A DNA stretch of 24,484 bases from a virus. The DNA lies in the IMG/VR virus record IMGVR_UViG_3300042914_000364, positions 1-24,484 of that record. One strand, given 5' to 3'. A program made the position numbers and the translations under genes. Below the pieces are notes generated by a model that was not told where the DNA came from, ran no database searches, and saw only the letters and a program-made list of their open reading frames with translations. Shown in pieces: positions 8,901-16,123 of the stretch; positions within the stretch are counted from its first letter, which is position 1; each line of letters opens with the position of its first letter.

Positions 8901-11634
8901 GTTCTTTGGCTTCCGTAAGGGCACCTCGGCTTATGACAAGGGTTTACGCACCATCAGCGACATCATTGACCTATCTGGCGACGTAGAAGCTAGTGCTGCT
9001 GACAAGATGTATCACGGTGTTGGACCTAGTGTAAAACAAGGATTAAGTGTAGTTGGGCAGATTGGTCAGAGCATGCCCGCTCTTGCAGGTCGTACTGTAG
9101 ATCAAACCAAAAACTTCTTTAGTAACGTTCAAGATTACGGCTTACTAAAAGCAGGTATGGGTCTGCTCCGTCTGGATAACCTTAATACGATCTACGGCAA
9201 AGAACTGCCCTCTATCCAGACCTTAATTGATGCTCTCGAGAAGCGTAATGGTCAGCAAGAACAAGAGATCAAGAAGATTAATGACAACTACAAACGATTT
9301 AGTGCCGCAGTAAAAGCAGATCCTAAAGCTGCCGAACGCATGAACAACATGGCAGTTGATGCTCGTCTTGCGCAGGTAGATCCTCTTGACCCTAACTTTA
9401 AACCTACAGCTGCTAATGCGGCAGAGTATCGCAGGCTGCGTTCTGTATATACAGGCTTACCTGCCGACCTGCAAACAACATACAAAGATATTCGTCAGGC
9501 ATATGAAGGCGCCTTACAACGTTACGAAGATTTGTTGCTACGCAACGCTTCGCCAAGCATGCGGGATAAACTTAGACTTGAGTTTGAGGCACGTAAAAAG
9601 CTAGTTGCCTACATTCCGTTCTTGCGTAGTGGCGACTATTGGTTAGAGTATGCAGATCCAAAGTCTGGGGAACGCACTGTACAAGCTTTCCAATCGGCTC
9701 GTGAGCGTGATAACTTTGTCGCTAAAGACCTGCCTACAAATACTAAAGTTCGCAAATATCGTAACCTGCATGAGGCTCGCTTTGTAGCTAGTGAGGTACC
9801 ACCTACTACGTTTATTGGCGGCATTATCCGAGACCTAAAGCAGCAAGGTGCTACAGATGCAATGGTTGATAGCGTATATCAGTCTTACCTAGCCTTGATG
9901 CCTGCGGAGTCAATATCCAAGCGATTTATGAAAGCCGAAGACGTACTTGGTATGGAGCGAGATATTGTCCGTGGCTATGGCGACACGATGATTAAGTGGT
10001 CTCGTAAGTTGGCTGACTCCGAGTATGCACCTCAGATTGACCGTGCTATTACTGGCGTTAAAAACGAAGCGTCTGCTATTGGCACAAGTGATGTAGCTGC
10101 TGTATCCGACACAATTAATGAGCAGTCCGCTTTCTTCCATAATCCTACCTATGGCAAAGTAGTTAGTGGCTTAACCTCATTTAGCTATTTTGAGTACATT
10201 GCAGGTAACATATCGTCCGCATTAATTAACTTAAGCACGTTGCCAATGTTCACTTGGCCTATTTTAGGGGCTAAGTTTGGCTTTGATAAAGCTAGTTCCG
10301 CCATGCTTGCAGCAGGTAAGGTAGTTGCCAACGGACTGGATAAGGACCCTAAATACAAAGCCTTGTATCAATCTTTAATGGATCATGCTCAGTTTGAGCA
10401 CACCATGGCTCGTGAAGTTCTTGAAGCCCGTCGTATGACAACAGGTGATTACCTGGGCGTAAAAGCTAAGATTCTCGATACCTTATCTATTCCGTTCTCC
10501 GCCACTGAGCGTTATAACCGTGGGGTAACTGCTGTAGCTGCTTTTGACTTAGCCCGTGCACAGGGTATGAGTGAGGCTGATGCAATTAAATATGCAGTAA
10601 CTACTGTTAAAGACATCAATACTTCAGGTATGGCGGTAACTGCGCCTAAATATATGCAGTCTCCAGTAGGTCGTGTGTTCTTTACCTTTAAGTCATTTGT
10701 ATGGAACAGCGCATTTGTTGTGGCTCGTGCTTTCCATCAGGCATATAAAGGAGAAAGCAAAGAAGTTCGCCGCATTGCACAACGACAGTTACTTGGTATA
10801 TACGGTATGGCTGGTGCCTTTGCTGGAGTTAAGGGATTACCATTCTTTGGCTTTGCAGAAACCGTAGCCCAAATGCTTAATGCTCTGTTTGGTGATGACG
10901 ACGAGCCATTTAACTTTGATGAAGAGATGCGTAACTTCTTTGGTGAGCTGCTTTACAAGGGTCCTACAAACTTCTTAACCAATCTCGAGATAGCCAACCG
11001 TACCGGAGTGGCTCAAGATCTAATCTTCCGTGATGATCCACGTGGTATTGCTGAGCATGGTTATGTATTGTCCGCCATGAAGAACGCATTTGGTCCTGCT
11101 GGCTCTTACTTAATTGGCGCTGAGCGTGGCATTAAAGCCATGAACGAAGGACAAGTAGAACGGGGCATTGAGTCGCTAGTACCTAGCTGGGTACGTAACG
11201 GCATGAAGGGTATGCGGTATATGTCTGAAGGCGCCTTGACTCTGAAAGGCGATCCAATCGAAGAAGATATTGGTGCGTATAACAGCCTCATGCAGATTAT
11301 TGGCTTCTCCCCCGCCTCTCTGTCTTCTACCTACGAAAAGACATCTGCTGCAAAAGGCTATGACCGAGAGGTAGCCCAGCGTAAACAACGTCTACTTAAC
11401 AAGTACGACATGGCACGGACTGCGGGTGACTCTGATTTGATGACGGAAACCAGAGAAGAGATAGAAGCTTTTAACTCTAGGCGTACAAGTCCAAAAGACA
11501 GGATCACGGGAGATACTTTAAACAGGTCTCAGAAAGCCCGTCAAGCTGCGGAAAAGAACATGATTAACGGTGTAACGTTTAGCCGCAACAGAAAAGCTGA
11601 AATCGAAGAGAAGTTCTTTAACGACGAAGACTGA
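5917..11634 (+). CDS. Giant virion protein with zincin (HEIVH) domain and polyvalent-protein C-terminus
   Basis: This 1905-aa protein starts at an ATG with an AAGGA site a few bases upstream. An early hydrophobic, glycine-containing stretch (about residues 127-146, IPNIATSIIPGVGAG) and another near 321-335 could be membrane-active. Residues about 340-470 are Lys/Gln/Glu-rich, and a Pro/Gly linker covers about 590-660. A zinc-metallopeptidase motif HEIVH lies at 915-919, with a downstream HEFAAEL at 958-964 that could supply the third ligand (E959 or E963). Residues from about 1000 to the end resemble the large polyvalent protein regions (LPD38-like) of phage ejected proteins, ending with a Ser/Arg-rich helical segment. 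Its size, place and lack of a separate internal core gene suggest the ejected core protein equivalent to T7 gp16. The metallopeptidase may act on the virion or host envelope, or on a host target after injection; the sequence does not decide. Confidence 0.75.
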   Translation: MILDLPKLGAVRFDDNLTPEQLNAELDRLAKKYEFELPQAEMGFGEMASKALTRGTKRLGSTFGDIIPAMGAKALGFEEYAQKQLGEAAETEQEIAKYYAPQYPELKDVKGITDVPGFALETIIEQIPNIATSIIPGVGAGVIAARTGLTSLGKSLMVQGAERGLAGRELTEFVAQGMAQGAATRQAVGQGAGVFLGSYAQNAPEIFQNIYQETGQMDVPASLLFGAGSAALDSVLPAQLAKSLTGPVKAGIVEKVLEKSGMDKGLLRSITAGTLKGMGAEGLTEGAQEAISIYAENFVGNNPQIFESADWNRIMESSVRGAVAGSAFGGAGGVGTRVQEKRAEFAEQQAKLAEEQRRELARQVEEANLTIDEYNALQKQGMLPGLELGAYTSRLIEPKAKEEAQKELKGKQLSLFDEQGLPTKTAEASRVKGDKAEANRLRQLQQKEAAELKASQAKLKKFLAAKQGELTLTEAPPVAGMAVEGQPDLFGAPPAAPITPVAEPSVVSKPVKLTPKEVATKIDDGVLGTLGIGPTALIRKNKLLEGKDISNPADAAEVKRVLEAYADRKNLSTNIREKVEEYLSRPEFTQEVISEPISEPAGPVGGAVQPSLPSDQQQPTFARTPETIAGPVGGGLVTAGPAPVSVAGGEEAVGGALTKKQQNDLKKAQERLQPAIDEENQFIAETDKRVLDFISIDMGNTEGLEDTDAFKLMRIAPLTQEYVRLKEVTEQIADAKQREKNLRQLELIRDALARSSPEAVLLAEQQNSNTIGEYTRSVNGLARAELAIEQEARPPSAQATQEQMIEQEREDAQELQDEALAAQMAEDFVNSNVAKAIQRNELGNALDALIKAEKNPEVKKILQKIKGMGLKTAIRVGKIQPKPGKMNIYDFAEFDPATNTITYDPAFLNKNTTIHEIVHAAVSKILLNPNHPLTKELTKLYEGVYNQLGSSYGALDIHEFAAELISNPEFQATLKAIKAPRGGNMFQRMMQAIAEFFGFRKGTSAYDKGLRTISDIIDLSGDVEASAADKMYHGVGPSVKQGLSVVGQIGQSMPALAGRTVDQTKNFFSNVQDYGLLKAGMGLLRLDNLNTIYGKELPSIQTLIDALEKRNGQQEQEIKKINDNYKRFSAAVKADPKAAERMNNMAVDARLAQVDPLDPNFKPTAANAAEYRRLRSVYTGLPADLQTTYKDIRQAYEGALQRYEDLLLRNASPSMRDKLRLEFEARKKLVAYIPFLRSGDYWLEYADPKSGERTVQAFQSARERDNFVAKDLPTNTKVRKYRNLHEARFVASEVPPTTFIGGIIRDLKQQGATDAMVDSVYQSYLALMPAESISKRFMKAEDVLGMERDIVRGYGDTMIKWSRKLADSEYAPQIDRAITGVKNEASAIGTSDVAAVSDTINEQSAFFHNPTYGKVVSGLTSFSYFEYIAGNISSALINLSTLPMFTWPILGAKFGFDKASSAMLAAGKVVANGLDKDPKYKALYQSLMDHAQFEHTMAREVLEARRMTTGDYLGVKAKILDTLSIPFSATERYNRGVTAVAAFDLARAQGMSEADAIKYAVTTVKDINTSGMAVTAPKYMQSPVGRVFFTFKSFVWNSAFVVARAFHQAYKGESKEVRRIAQRQLLGIYGMAGAFAGVKGLPFFGFAETVAQMLNALFGDDDEPFNFDEEMRNFFGELLYKGPTNFLTNLEIANRTGVAQDLIFRDDPRGIAEHGYVLSAMKNAFGPAGSYLIGAERGIKAMNEGQVERGIESLVPSWVRNGMKGMRYMSEGALTLKGDPIEEDIGAYNSLMQIIGFSPASLSSTYEKTSAAKGYDREVAQRKQRLLNKYDMARTAGDSDLMTETREEIEAFNSRRTSPKDRITGDTLNRSQKARQAAEKNMINGVTFSRNRKAEIEEKFFNDED

Positions 11635-11659
11635 AAAAAAGACCCCTGACTGGCAGGGG
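11634..11659 (-). terminator. Intrinsic terminator of the - strand operon
   Basis: On the - strand a stem CCCCTG/CAGGGG (11654-11659 with 11643-11648, five-base loop) is followed by TC and seven T residues (11640-11634), a textbook intrinsic terminator. It lies about 45 bases after the last - strand gene. The T tract runs into the stop codon of the giant + strand gene. The same hairpin on the + strand is followed only by a mixed, weakly T-rich stretch, so + strand termination would be poor. Confidence 0.85.
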
Positions 11660-11704
11660 CCTAAACTTCTTTATGTCTGAGGAGACAAGAGAAGAGTGCT
11701 TGGG

Positions 11705-11914
11705 TCAGAGTATATCATCAAGTCTCCAGACTCGTAAACCATACTTGCCCTTCTCCACTACCTGTTTACAAAGCACCTTAATCCCAAGCCGAGTAGCCTC
11801 TGTCTCCACAAACCGCTGGGTAAGACGTCGATCTATACAGGGCACAAAGAAAGAGGTGCCGGGTTTAAACTTCTCCCACTGAATCAGCAGTGGAAGGTTC
11901 AGAATTGTCAGCAT
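11705..11914 (-). CDS. 69-aa protein of unknown function
   Basis: This 69-aa protein starts inside the end of the primase gene and overlaps it by 50 bases in another frame. It contains FKPGTSFFVPCIDRRL (about residues 16-31) and ends with VVEKGKYGLRVWRLDDIL. The mixture of aromatic, Cys and basic residues looks like a genuine small folded protein rather than a shadow. It fits the short space between the primase stop and the terminator. The overlapping reverse frame at 11673-11882 looks less protein-like. The start is not certain: the ATG lacks a clear ribosome site, although GGGAGAAG lies a little inside the frame, so a shorter form is possible. No function can be proposed. Confidence 0.6.
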   Translation of the reverse strand: MLTILNLPLLIQWEKFKPGTSFFVPCIDRRLTQRFVETEATRLGIKVLCKQVVEKGKYGLRVWRLDDIL

Positions 11915-14723
11915 TTAGAAGCACGTTCTCATTAAAAAATTCTAGTTTTGTTGTGTCAAACCACAAGGCATTTACGGCGGCTTGAGTATTAGCCACAGTT
12001 CCTGCGGTCATGCGCTTTTTCTTCGTCCCCAATAAAGCCCCGCTCTTGCGGTATGGGATTAAAGATTCCTCAAAGTTAGCTTGGTTCTTGACGCAGTCGT
12101 CTCTAAAGCTCTTAACAACAATATAAATAATCTTGGTGTCAGGCTCATAGCGAATAGTCAAAGCACCTTTAGGTTCACGGATTGGACCATGCTCCAGCCC
12201 AGTACGACCATCACGGTTGCCGTTAATAACTAAGGTCTCATTAAAGTGACGTTGCAAGAAGCCACCCAAATAGTCATCGCTATCAAACATATACTCACGA
12301 TTGCGTAGGCGCGTCTCTTTAATTAGATTGATACCGTAGTCAAATACAGGCTGGATCTTGATGTCATGTAGACCTAGGGTCTTGGCTACTGTGCCCCCCG
12401 TAATAGCAATTGTTGCCATAGCAGACCAATACCGCTCGGTACTTCTAATCTCTGCGTGGGCGTCTACCTTGACTTGGATCTCTGCCATCTTTGCTAAAAC
12501 CATGGGCAACTGACCAACTAATGCCTGAGCGTACGGCTCGATAGCGTGCCCGTAGTTACTCATTAATCGTCCGAAGTGTTGCTTAGACCAAGTTGGGTCA
12601 TCGTATGGGTCAGGCTTTACATGGGGCTCCAAGATACGCATTAGTTCGCCTTCTGGAAAGCTCTTTATAGATAGCAGTGAATCAGTTACGGACCTATTAG
12701 ACGAACTTACTAAACCCAAAGACCACTTGGCATGGTTCAGACGCTCAGCATTTTCCTGCGACTTCATACGGTTCTTGCCCCTGCCTGACGTTACGTCGTA
12801 GACCTGATTGGACATTTGCTCAGGAGGCATATTGGTTATCTCATCTAGCGTGGCGCACAAACTTTGCATGGTACCGAGTCGCTGCATCCTAGAGTTGTAG
12901 GTATCTTTAGGGGACATGAGTAATTCTTTTGGGCGACCATATATGGAGTTGATCGCATGTAAGACGGTGGTTTTGCCACTACCGCTTTCCCTACTAAGTA
13001 GATTAAGGAGAAAACCGTCAAGATTAGTAAAGCGCATAAGAAGAGACCCGAAGCCCATGAAAAAAGCAAATGCCCTAGCTTCCATACCCTCTCTCGAGTA
13101 AGCATTGATAACATCTTTCCAAACATGAAAATCTCCTTTTGGCTGGAACAGAGGCGCGAGTGGCAGTGTCGGTGCAGATGGTGGGCTGTATGCAACTTCC
13201 GTTGCACGGATTTCTCTGTCGCCAACAATAATACCGCTCTCGTTTTCTAGCCAACCGAACTGCTTGTGGGCTTGTTCTGCCCCCGATGTAAGCTGCAATT
13301 CCTCTACCCACTTGGTTACATATGACATAAGTTCATCCTGTTTTTTACCTAATACAGTCACGCCGTACGAGGCAACTGTGTCTCTGAATTTCTCTTTAGC
13401 CAGCACCGCAGTTAAAGGCATGATGAACTCACGCACTCCGTCTTTGGGCAGGTGCAATCTAAGCAGTATGGTCTCGCCGTGGTCAGGGTCAGCCATCCGT
13501 TTAACCACATAAAAATCATATGGGTAAATCAAATCATCAAACTCTTCGTCGTCTTCCTTGGACTTTTTATGCACAAAGATACCGCCTGACTTGCCCCTAA
13601 AGAATGGGTATGGGTACTTAGGGATAGTGTAGGTCTTAAGTTCCTTGGTAATTGGCTCAACCTCTATTACCTGTTGCTCTTCCTCGGCTTCGACAATCTC
13701 TTTGCCAAGCTGAATTGGTGAAGTAAATTTATGGGTGCAACCCTCACACCCGCTGGGGTTTAGCTTCTTGAATGTTTCACAGGTGTACGGGCCCTTGGTC
13801 TCATTGGCTTTCTTATCAGTATCTTCTACGTTGTACTCGGGGTGATTCTTAGACAGGTTATGAATTGCTTTTTCCCTGTCCACGCATTGATGGGCAATAG
13901 ATAGCCCTGCTCGCCAAAGAGGTTCCTCTATCGTAGTTTGGTTCTCGTAGATATGCAACAGTTGATTGCACCCAGTACCTTCAATGGATTTGACCATGAT
14001 GGTCTTAAACCGTGACTGACTGCTACCAATCAGTGCCATCGTTACTGCATCCATAGGGCGCTTAAACTCAGACTTCTCAATAGCTTTAAGAATGTCGTCC
14101 GTTGGTTTTAAGATTCCTTCTATAGCACTAAGTGATAAGACTGGTGCTACGTACAAAATTTGCACTGGTAAAGGATTCAGTATGTCCTTCAAATGCATCG
14201 TTTCAGGAATCCGTAAAATTCGAGCAGCATCAGCTGGTACAGCGGGGTCAATATGGAACTGGTTCTCTACTGATAAAGCCTTGAGTCGCTCAGCAAAGGG
14301 CTTCCATTCCTGCCTAGTAATGGCTTTGTCTAGAACCCAGTACACGTGTGCCCCACGTCCAGACTGAATGATTGTAGGTTTGGGTAAACCTGTGGTCTTG
14401 CAGAACTGCCGTAATGCCACTAGCCCGTCGTCTAGCGTTGCATATGGTTTGTCTTCTCCACAATCCAAATCAATAAAGAAAGATTTTAGTTCTAGCGCAT
14501 TGGTTGCATACCGCCCTTGATCGGCAGAACCGAATTTAGCCAGCGCAAAGAATGCGTTGTAGTTATCCTCTAGTAGCTTGTCCGCTCTAGCACTGATTTC
14601 TTCAATGCTACTAACAAACTTCTGTCTTATATTGCCTAGGGAATCGTTGCCCCATACGCAGTAATTCTCCCCTTCTTGTAGGGGTGGTAGTACTAAAGAA
14701 AGAAACTCTGTCCTCGAAAGCAT
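11865..14723 (-). CDS. Primase-polymerase (AEP-like) fused to DUF927-type helicase
   Basis: This is a predicted 952-aa replication protein; numbering is from the ATG at 14723. The N-terminal part has archaeo-eukaryotic primase features: FFIDLDCGED (aspartates at 85 and 87), SGRGAHVYW (H126) and a basic ARILRIPET segment. A probable zinc-binding cluster follows (C315, C326, C329). The C-terminal half matches DUF927-type ATPases, with Walker A ESGSGKTTV (K584) and Walker B TLDE (D627, E628). It should prime DNA synthesis and unwind duplex DNA at the fork, working with the family A polymerase. The ATG at 14723 is preceded by AGGA five bases upstream; a longer frame begins at a GTG at 14786 with no good ribosome site. 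The gene lies downstream of the HTH gene after a 98-base spacer and is followed by a 69-aa gene. Confidence 0.8.
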   Translation of the reverse strand: MLSRTEFLSLVLPPLQEGENYCVWGNDSLGNIRQKFVSSIEEISARADKLLEDNYNAFFALAKFGSADQGRYATNALELKSFFIDLDCGEDKPYATLDDGLVALRQFCKTTGLPKPTIIQSGRGAHVYWVLDKAITRQEWKPFAERLKALSVENQFHIDPAVPADAARILRIPETMHLKDILNPLPVQILYVAPVLSLSAIEGILKPTDDILKAIEKSEFKRPMDAVTMALIGSSQSRFKTIMVKSIEGTGCNQLLHIYENQTTIEEPLWRAGLSIAHQCVDREKAIHNLSKNHPEYNVEDTDKKANETKGPYTCETFKKLNPSGCEGCTHKFTSPIQLGKEIVEAEEEQQVIEVEPITKELKTYTIPKYPYPFFRGKSGGIFVHKKSKEDDEEFDDLIYPYDFYVVKRMADPDHGETILLRLHLPKDGVREFIMPLTAVLAKEKFRDTVASYGVTVLGKKQDELMSYVTKWVEELQLTSGAEQAHKQFGWLENESGIIVGDREIRATEVAYSPPSAPTLPLAPLFQPKGDFHVWKDVINAYSREGMEARAFAFFMGFGSLLMRFTNLDGFLLNLLSRESGSGKTTVLHAINSIYGRPKELLMSPKDTYNSRMQRLGTMQSLCATLDEITNMPPEQMSNQVYDVTSGRGKNRMKSQENAERLNHAKWSLGLVSSSNRSVTDSLLSIKSFPEGELMRILEPHVKPDPYDDPTWSKQHFGRLMSNYGHAIEPYAQALVGQLPMVLAKMAEIQVKVDAHAEIRSTERYWSAMATIAITGGTVAKTLGLHDIKIQPVFDYGINLIKETRLRNREYMFDSDDYLGGFLQRHFNETLVINGNRDGRTGLEHGPIREPKGALTIRYEPDTKIIYIVVKSFRDDCVKNQANFEESLIPYRKSGALLGTKKKRMTAGTVANTQAAVNALWFDTTKLEFFNENVLLNADNSEPSTADSVGEV

Positions 14724-14728
14724 AGCCG

Positions 14729-14732
14729 TCCT
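14729..14732 (-). promoter_or_regulatory. Ribosome-binding site (AGGA) deciding the primase start
   Basis: On the - strand AGGA lies five bases before the ATG at 14723. The alternative upstream GTG at 14786 has only a GG immediately adjacent and no usable spacing, so this site favours the ATG. Confidence 0.6.
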
Positions 14733-14768
14733 ATATGAGCCGTCGTTGTTATAAAAAGGAATGGGCAG

Positions 14769-14788
14769 GGGTGTGACGGCATACACCC
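14769..14788. repeat. Inverted repeat between the HTH and primase genes
   Basis: GGGTGT (14769-14774) pairs with ACACCC (14783-14788) around an eight-base loop, with a possible extra G-T pair at the base. The hairpin falls in the 98-base spacer upstream of the primase ATG, so in the - strand mRNA it would sit before the primase ribosome site. Its role is unknown and chance is possible. Confidence 0.3.
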
Positions 14789-14821
14789 TTTTCGGTAGCT
14801 AACCTAGCCCCCCTCATAAGC

Positions 14822-15052
14822 TTATTTTAATTTATCAACTAGTTTTTTCATCTTCTCAGCGTGTTTGCCGGAGACTATAGATTTACCTCGAAACCAAGAA
14901 TATACAGTCATTCGGCTTACTCCAAAGAAACTCGCTACGTCAGATACGGGTATATCCTTATTAATACAAACCCTACCTAGTTGAACTCCCAATAGCTGGG
15001 AGTCGGCAGATTTGATCTCATCCGCCATCAGAAGCGAATATCCCTTTGGCAT
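14822..15052 (-). CDS. Small HTH DNA-binding protein
   Basis: This 76-aa protein contains a clear helix-turn-helix of the Cro/XRE or small activator kind at about residues 36-55, VSDVASFFGVSRMTVYSWF. Its recognition helix VSRMTVYSWF matches typical phage repressors and transcription regulators. There is no dimerisation or effector domain, so it is likely a Cro-like regulator or DNA-binding accessory. It starts at an ATG overlapping the stop of the SSB-like gene (TAATG); an in-frame ATG lies nine codons in. It ends 98 bases before the primase ATG, so it is probably co-transcribed with the primase. It could autoregulate this operon, acting at the nearby hairpin or at the promoter at 16533-16560. 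No binding site has been proven. Confidence 0.75.
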   Translation of the reverse strand: MPKGYSLLMADEIKSADSQLLGVQLGRVCINKDIPVSDVASFFGVSRMTVYSWFRGKSIVSGKHAEKMKKLVDKLK

Positions 15053-15942
15053 TATGCGTCATCCCATTCGGTCAGCAGCTTTGAGATGTCTTTCTTAGGA
15101 GCAGGGGCTTCTTCTTTCTTTGCCGTACGCTTAGTAGGTTCTTCAACTGCCTCGACTTCCACAGTTACCGACTCTACCTTTGCTTCTGCTTTAGCTTCTA
15201 ACTTAGCAGGTGGCTTAGCATTATCTACCTCTGCAACCGTCATAGTAATAGCCGACTTAGCCGCAGCGGACTGTCCTTGTTGAATTGCTACAGCGTGCTC
15301 TTCTGCATCCAATACACGTACTGGTTTGAAAGCCAACTTAGGTGTTGCGCTATCAGTATCAAAACGCATCTCAGTTACAACCGCAGTGATGGGCACACCC
15401 TTACTACCAATCATCTTGGCATAAGTTTGCAAAGGCCATTTGCCTGGCTCGCCTGCACCGAAGATAGATGACGCTGGCAAGGTTAACTGAAGAATCTCAC
15501 CACCAACATCGTTGGCTAATACAACTGCCAAACGTTGGCTATAACGGCAAGCACGGCTATCGCCTTGACCTGAACCCTTGGCATTTTGTGGGCAGTCCAC
15601 GCAACGCTTGGATTGTGGGTTCTCCGACTTTGGACTAGGCACTTCGCCATCAGAAGACCAGCAGTCAGGTGCAGTTACTTCGCCTTCTACATATGTCTTA
15701 GCATAAAACGTACGAGATACTTTTGGTGAAGCGGCTACGATAACTACGTTCATCGCACGGTCTTCGTTCTTTGCTACTTCTTTGCCGCTAACCATCATGC
15801 GCCATACACCGCCTTTGATGGAAATACGCTTCATACCACTTGTACCACCGCCACCCATTAGGGCTTTGGTTGTATCGTCTAACTGGGTTTCTTTCAAATA
15901 ACTAGGTAGACCCGAACCTAATACAGATAATTCATTACTCAT
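15052..15942 (-). CDS. Probable single-stranded DNA-binding / replication accessory protein
   Basis: This 296-aa protein starts at an ATG with a strong GAGGAG site six bases upstream. An in-frame longer version from 15981 would overlap the preceding small gene and has no good site. Four cysteines (94, 114, 117 and 132) in the pattern C-x19-C-x2-C-x14-C may bind zinc. Beta-rich segments surround them, ending with LQLTLPASSIFG. Residues about 221-285 are a low-complexity, Ala/Lys/Glu-rich linker, and the protein ends with an acidic tail, SKLLTEWDDA. A folded DNA-binding domain followed by a flexible linker and an acidic tip is typical of bacterial SSB and T7 gp2.5. Its place in the replication operon agrees. 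The fold is not recognised directly, so function is inferred. It shares one base with the HTH gene start. Confidence 0.55.
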   Translation of the reverse strand: MSNELSVLGSGLPSYLKETQLDDTTKALMGGGGTSGMKRISIKGGVWRMMVSGKEVAKNEDRAMNVVIVAASPKVSRTFYAKTYVEGEVTAPDCWSSDGEVPSPKSENPQSKRCVDCPQNAKGSGQGDSRACRYSQRLAVVLANDVGGEILQLTLPASSIFGAGEPGKWPLQTYAKMIGSKGVPITAVVTEMRFDTDSATPKLAFKPVRVLDAEEHAVAIQQGQSAAAKSAITMTVAEVDNAKPPAKLEAKAEAKVESVTVEVEAVEEPTKRTAKKEEAPAPKKDISKLLTEWDDA

Positions 15943-15948
15943 TTGTCG

Positions 15949-15954
15949 CTCCTC
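15949..15954 (-). promoter_or_regulatory. Strong ribosome-binding site (GAGGAG) of the SSB-like gene
   Basis: GAGGAG on the - strand lies six bases before the ATG at 15942 and just past the stop of the 51-aa secreted protein gene. It decides the start of the SSB-like gene in favour of 15942 rather than 15981. Confidence 0.75.
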
Positions 15955-15959
15955 TAAAA

Positions 15960-16115
15960 TTAAAAACAAGTTGTGTTGCAATTACCCCATTGGTCACAAC
16001 ATACTGTGCATACAACGAATCTACCATCCGCAGTTGTGATGGTTTGTGTGCGACAGTTAGCATAGACCGCAGTGGCAAAAGCAAGAGTTAAAAATCCTAC
16101 TAGCACTCTTTTCAT
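15960..16115 (-). CDS. Secreted cysteine-rich microprotein (51 aa)
   Basis: This short gene begins with ATG at 16115 and ends with TAA at 15962-15960. An AGGAG site is five bases upstream and overlaps the TAG stop of the previous gene. The protein has a classical signal peptide: MKRVLVGFLTLAFATAVYA, with positive residues, an eleven-residue hydrophobic core and a V-Y-A cleavage site after residue 19. The predicted mature chain of 32 residues has six cysteines (21, 36, 39, 40, 46, 50), enough for three disulfides in an oxidising periplasm. No lipobox is present, so it is probably soluble. It lies between the coiled-coil gene and the SSB-like gene with tight spacing, and so is expressed with the replication genes. 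Function is unknown: superinfection exclusion, an envelope-acting peptide or an inhibitor of a host periplasmic enzyme are guesses. Confidence 0.8.
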   Translation of the reverse strand: MKRVLVGFLTLAFATAVYANCRTQTITTADGRFVVCTVCCDQWGNCNTTCF

Positions 16116-16123
16116 AACTACTC

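Noticed and set aside
11673-11882. + strand frame of 69 aa after the giant gene
   Set aside because: It lies opposite the 69-aa - strand gene, has an irregular Ser/Arg-rich composition and no convincing ribosome site, and it follows the terminator region.
12845-13228. - strand 127-aa frame overlapping the primase-helicase gene
   Set aside because: It lies in another frame across the Walker A and B region, which is under strong coding constraint. The Leu-rich hydrophobic run is a shadow of that region.
15943-15981. Longer N-terminus of the SSB-like protein
   Set aside because: It would overlap the 51-aa gene in another frame, and the strong GAGGAG site fits only the ATG at 15942.
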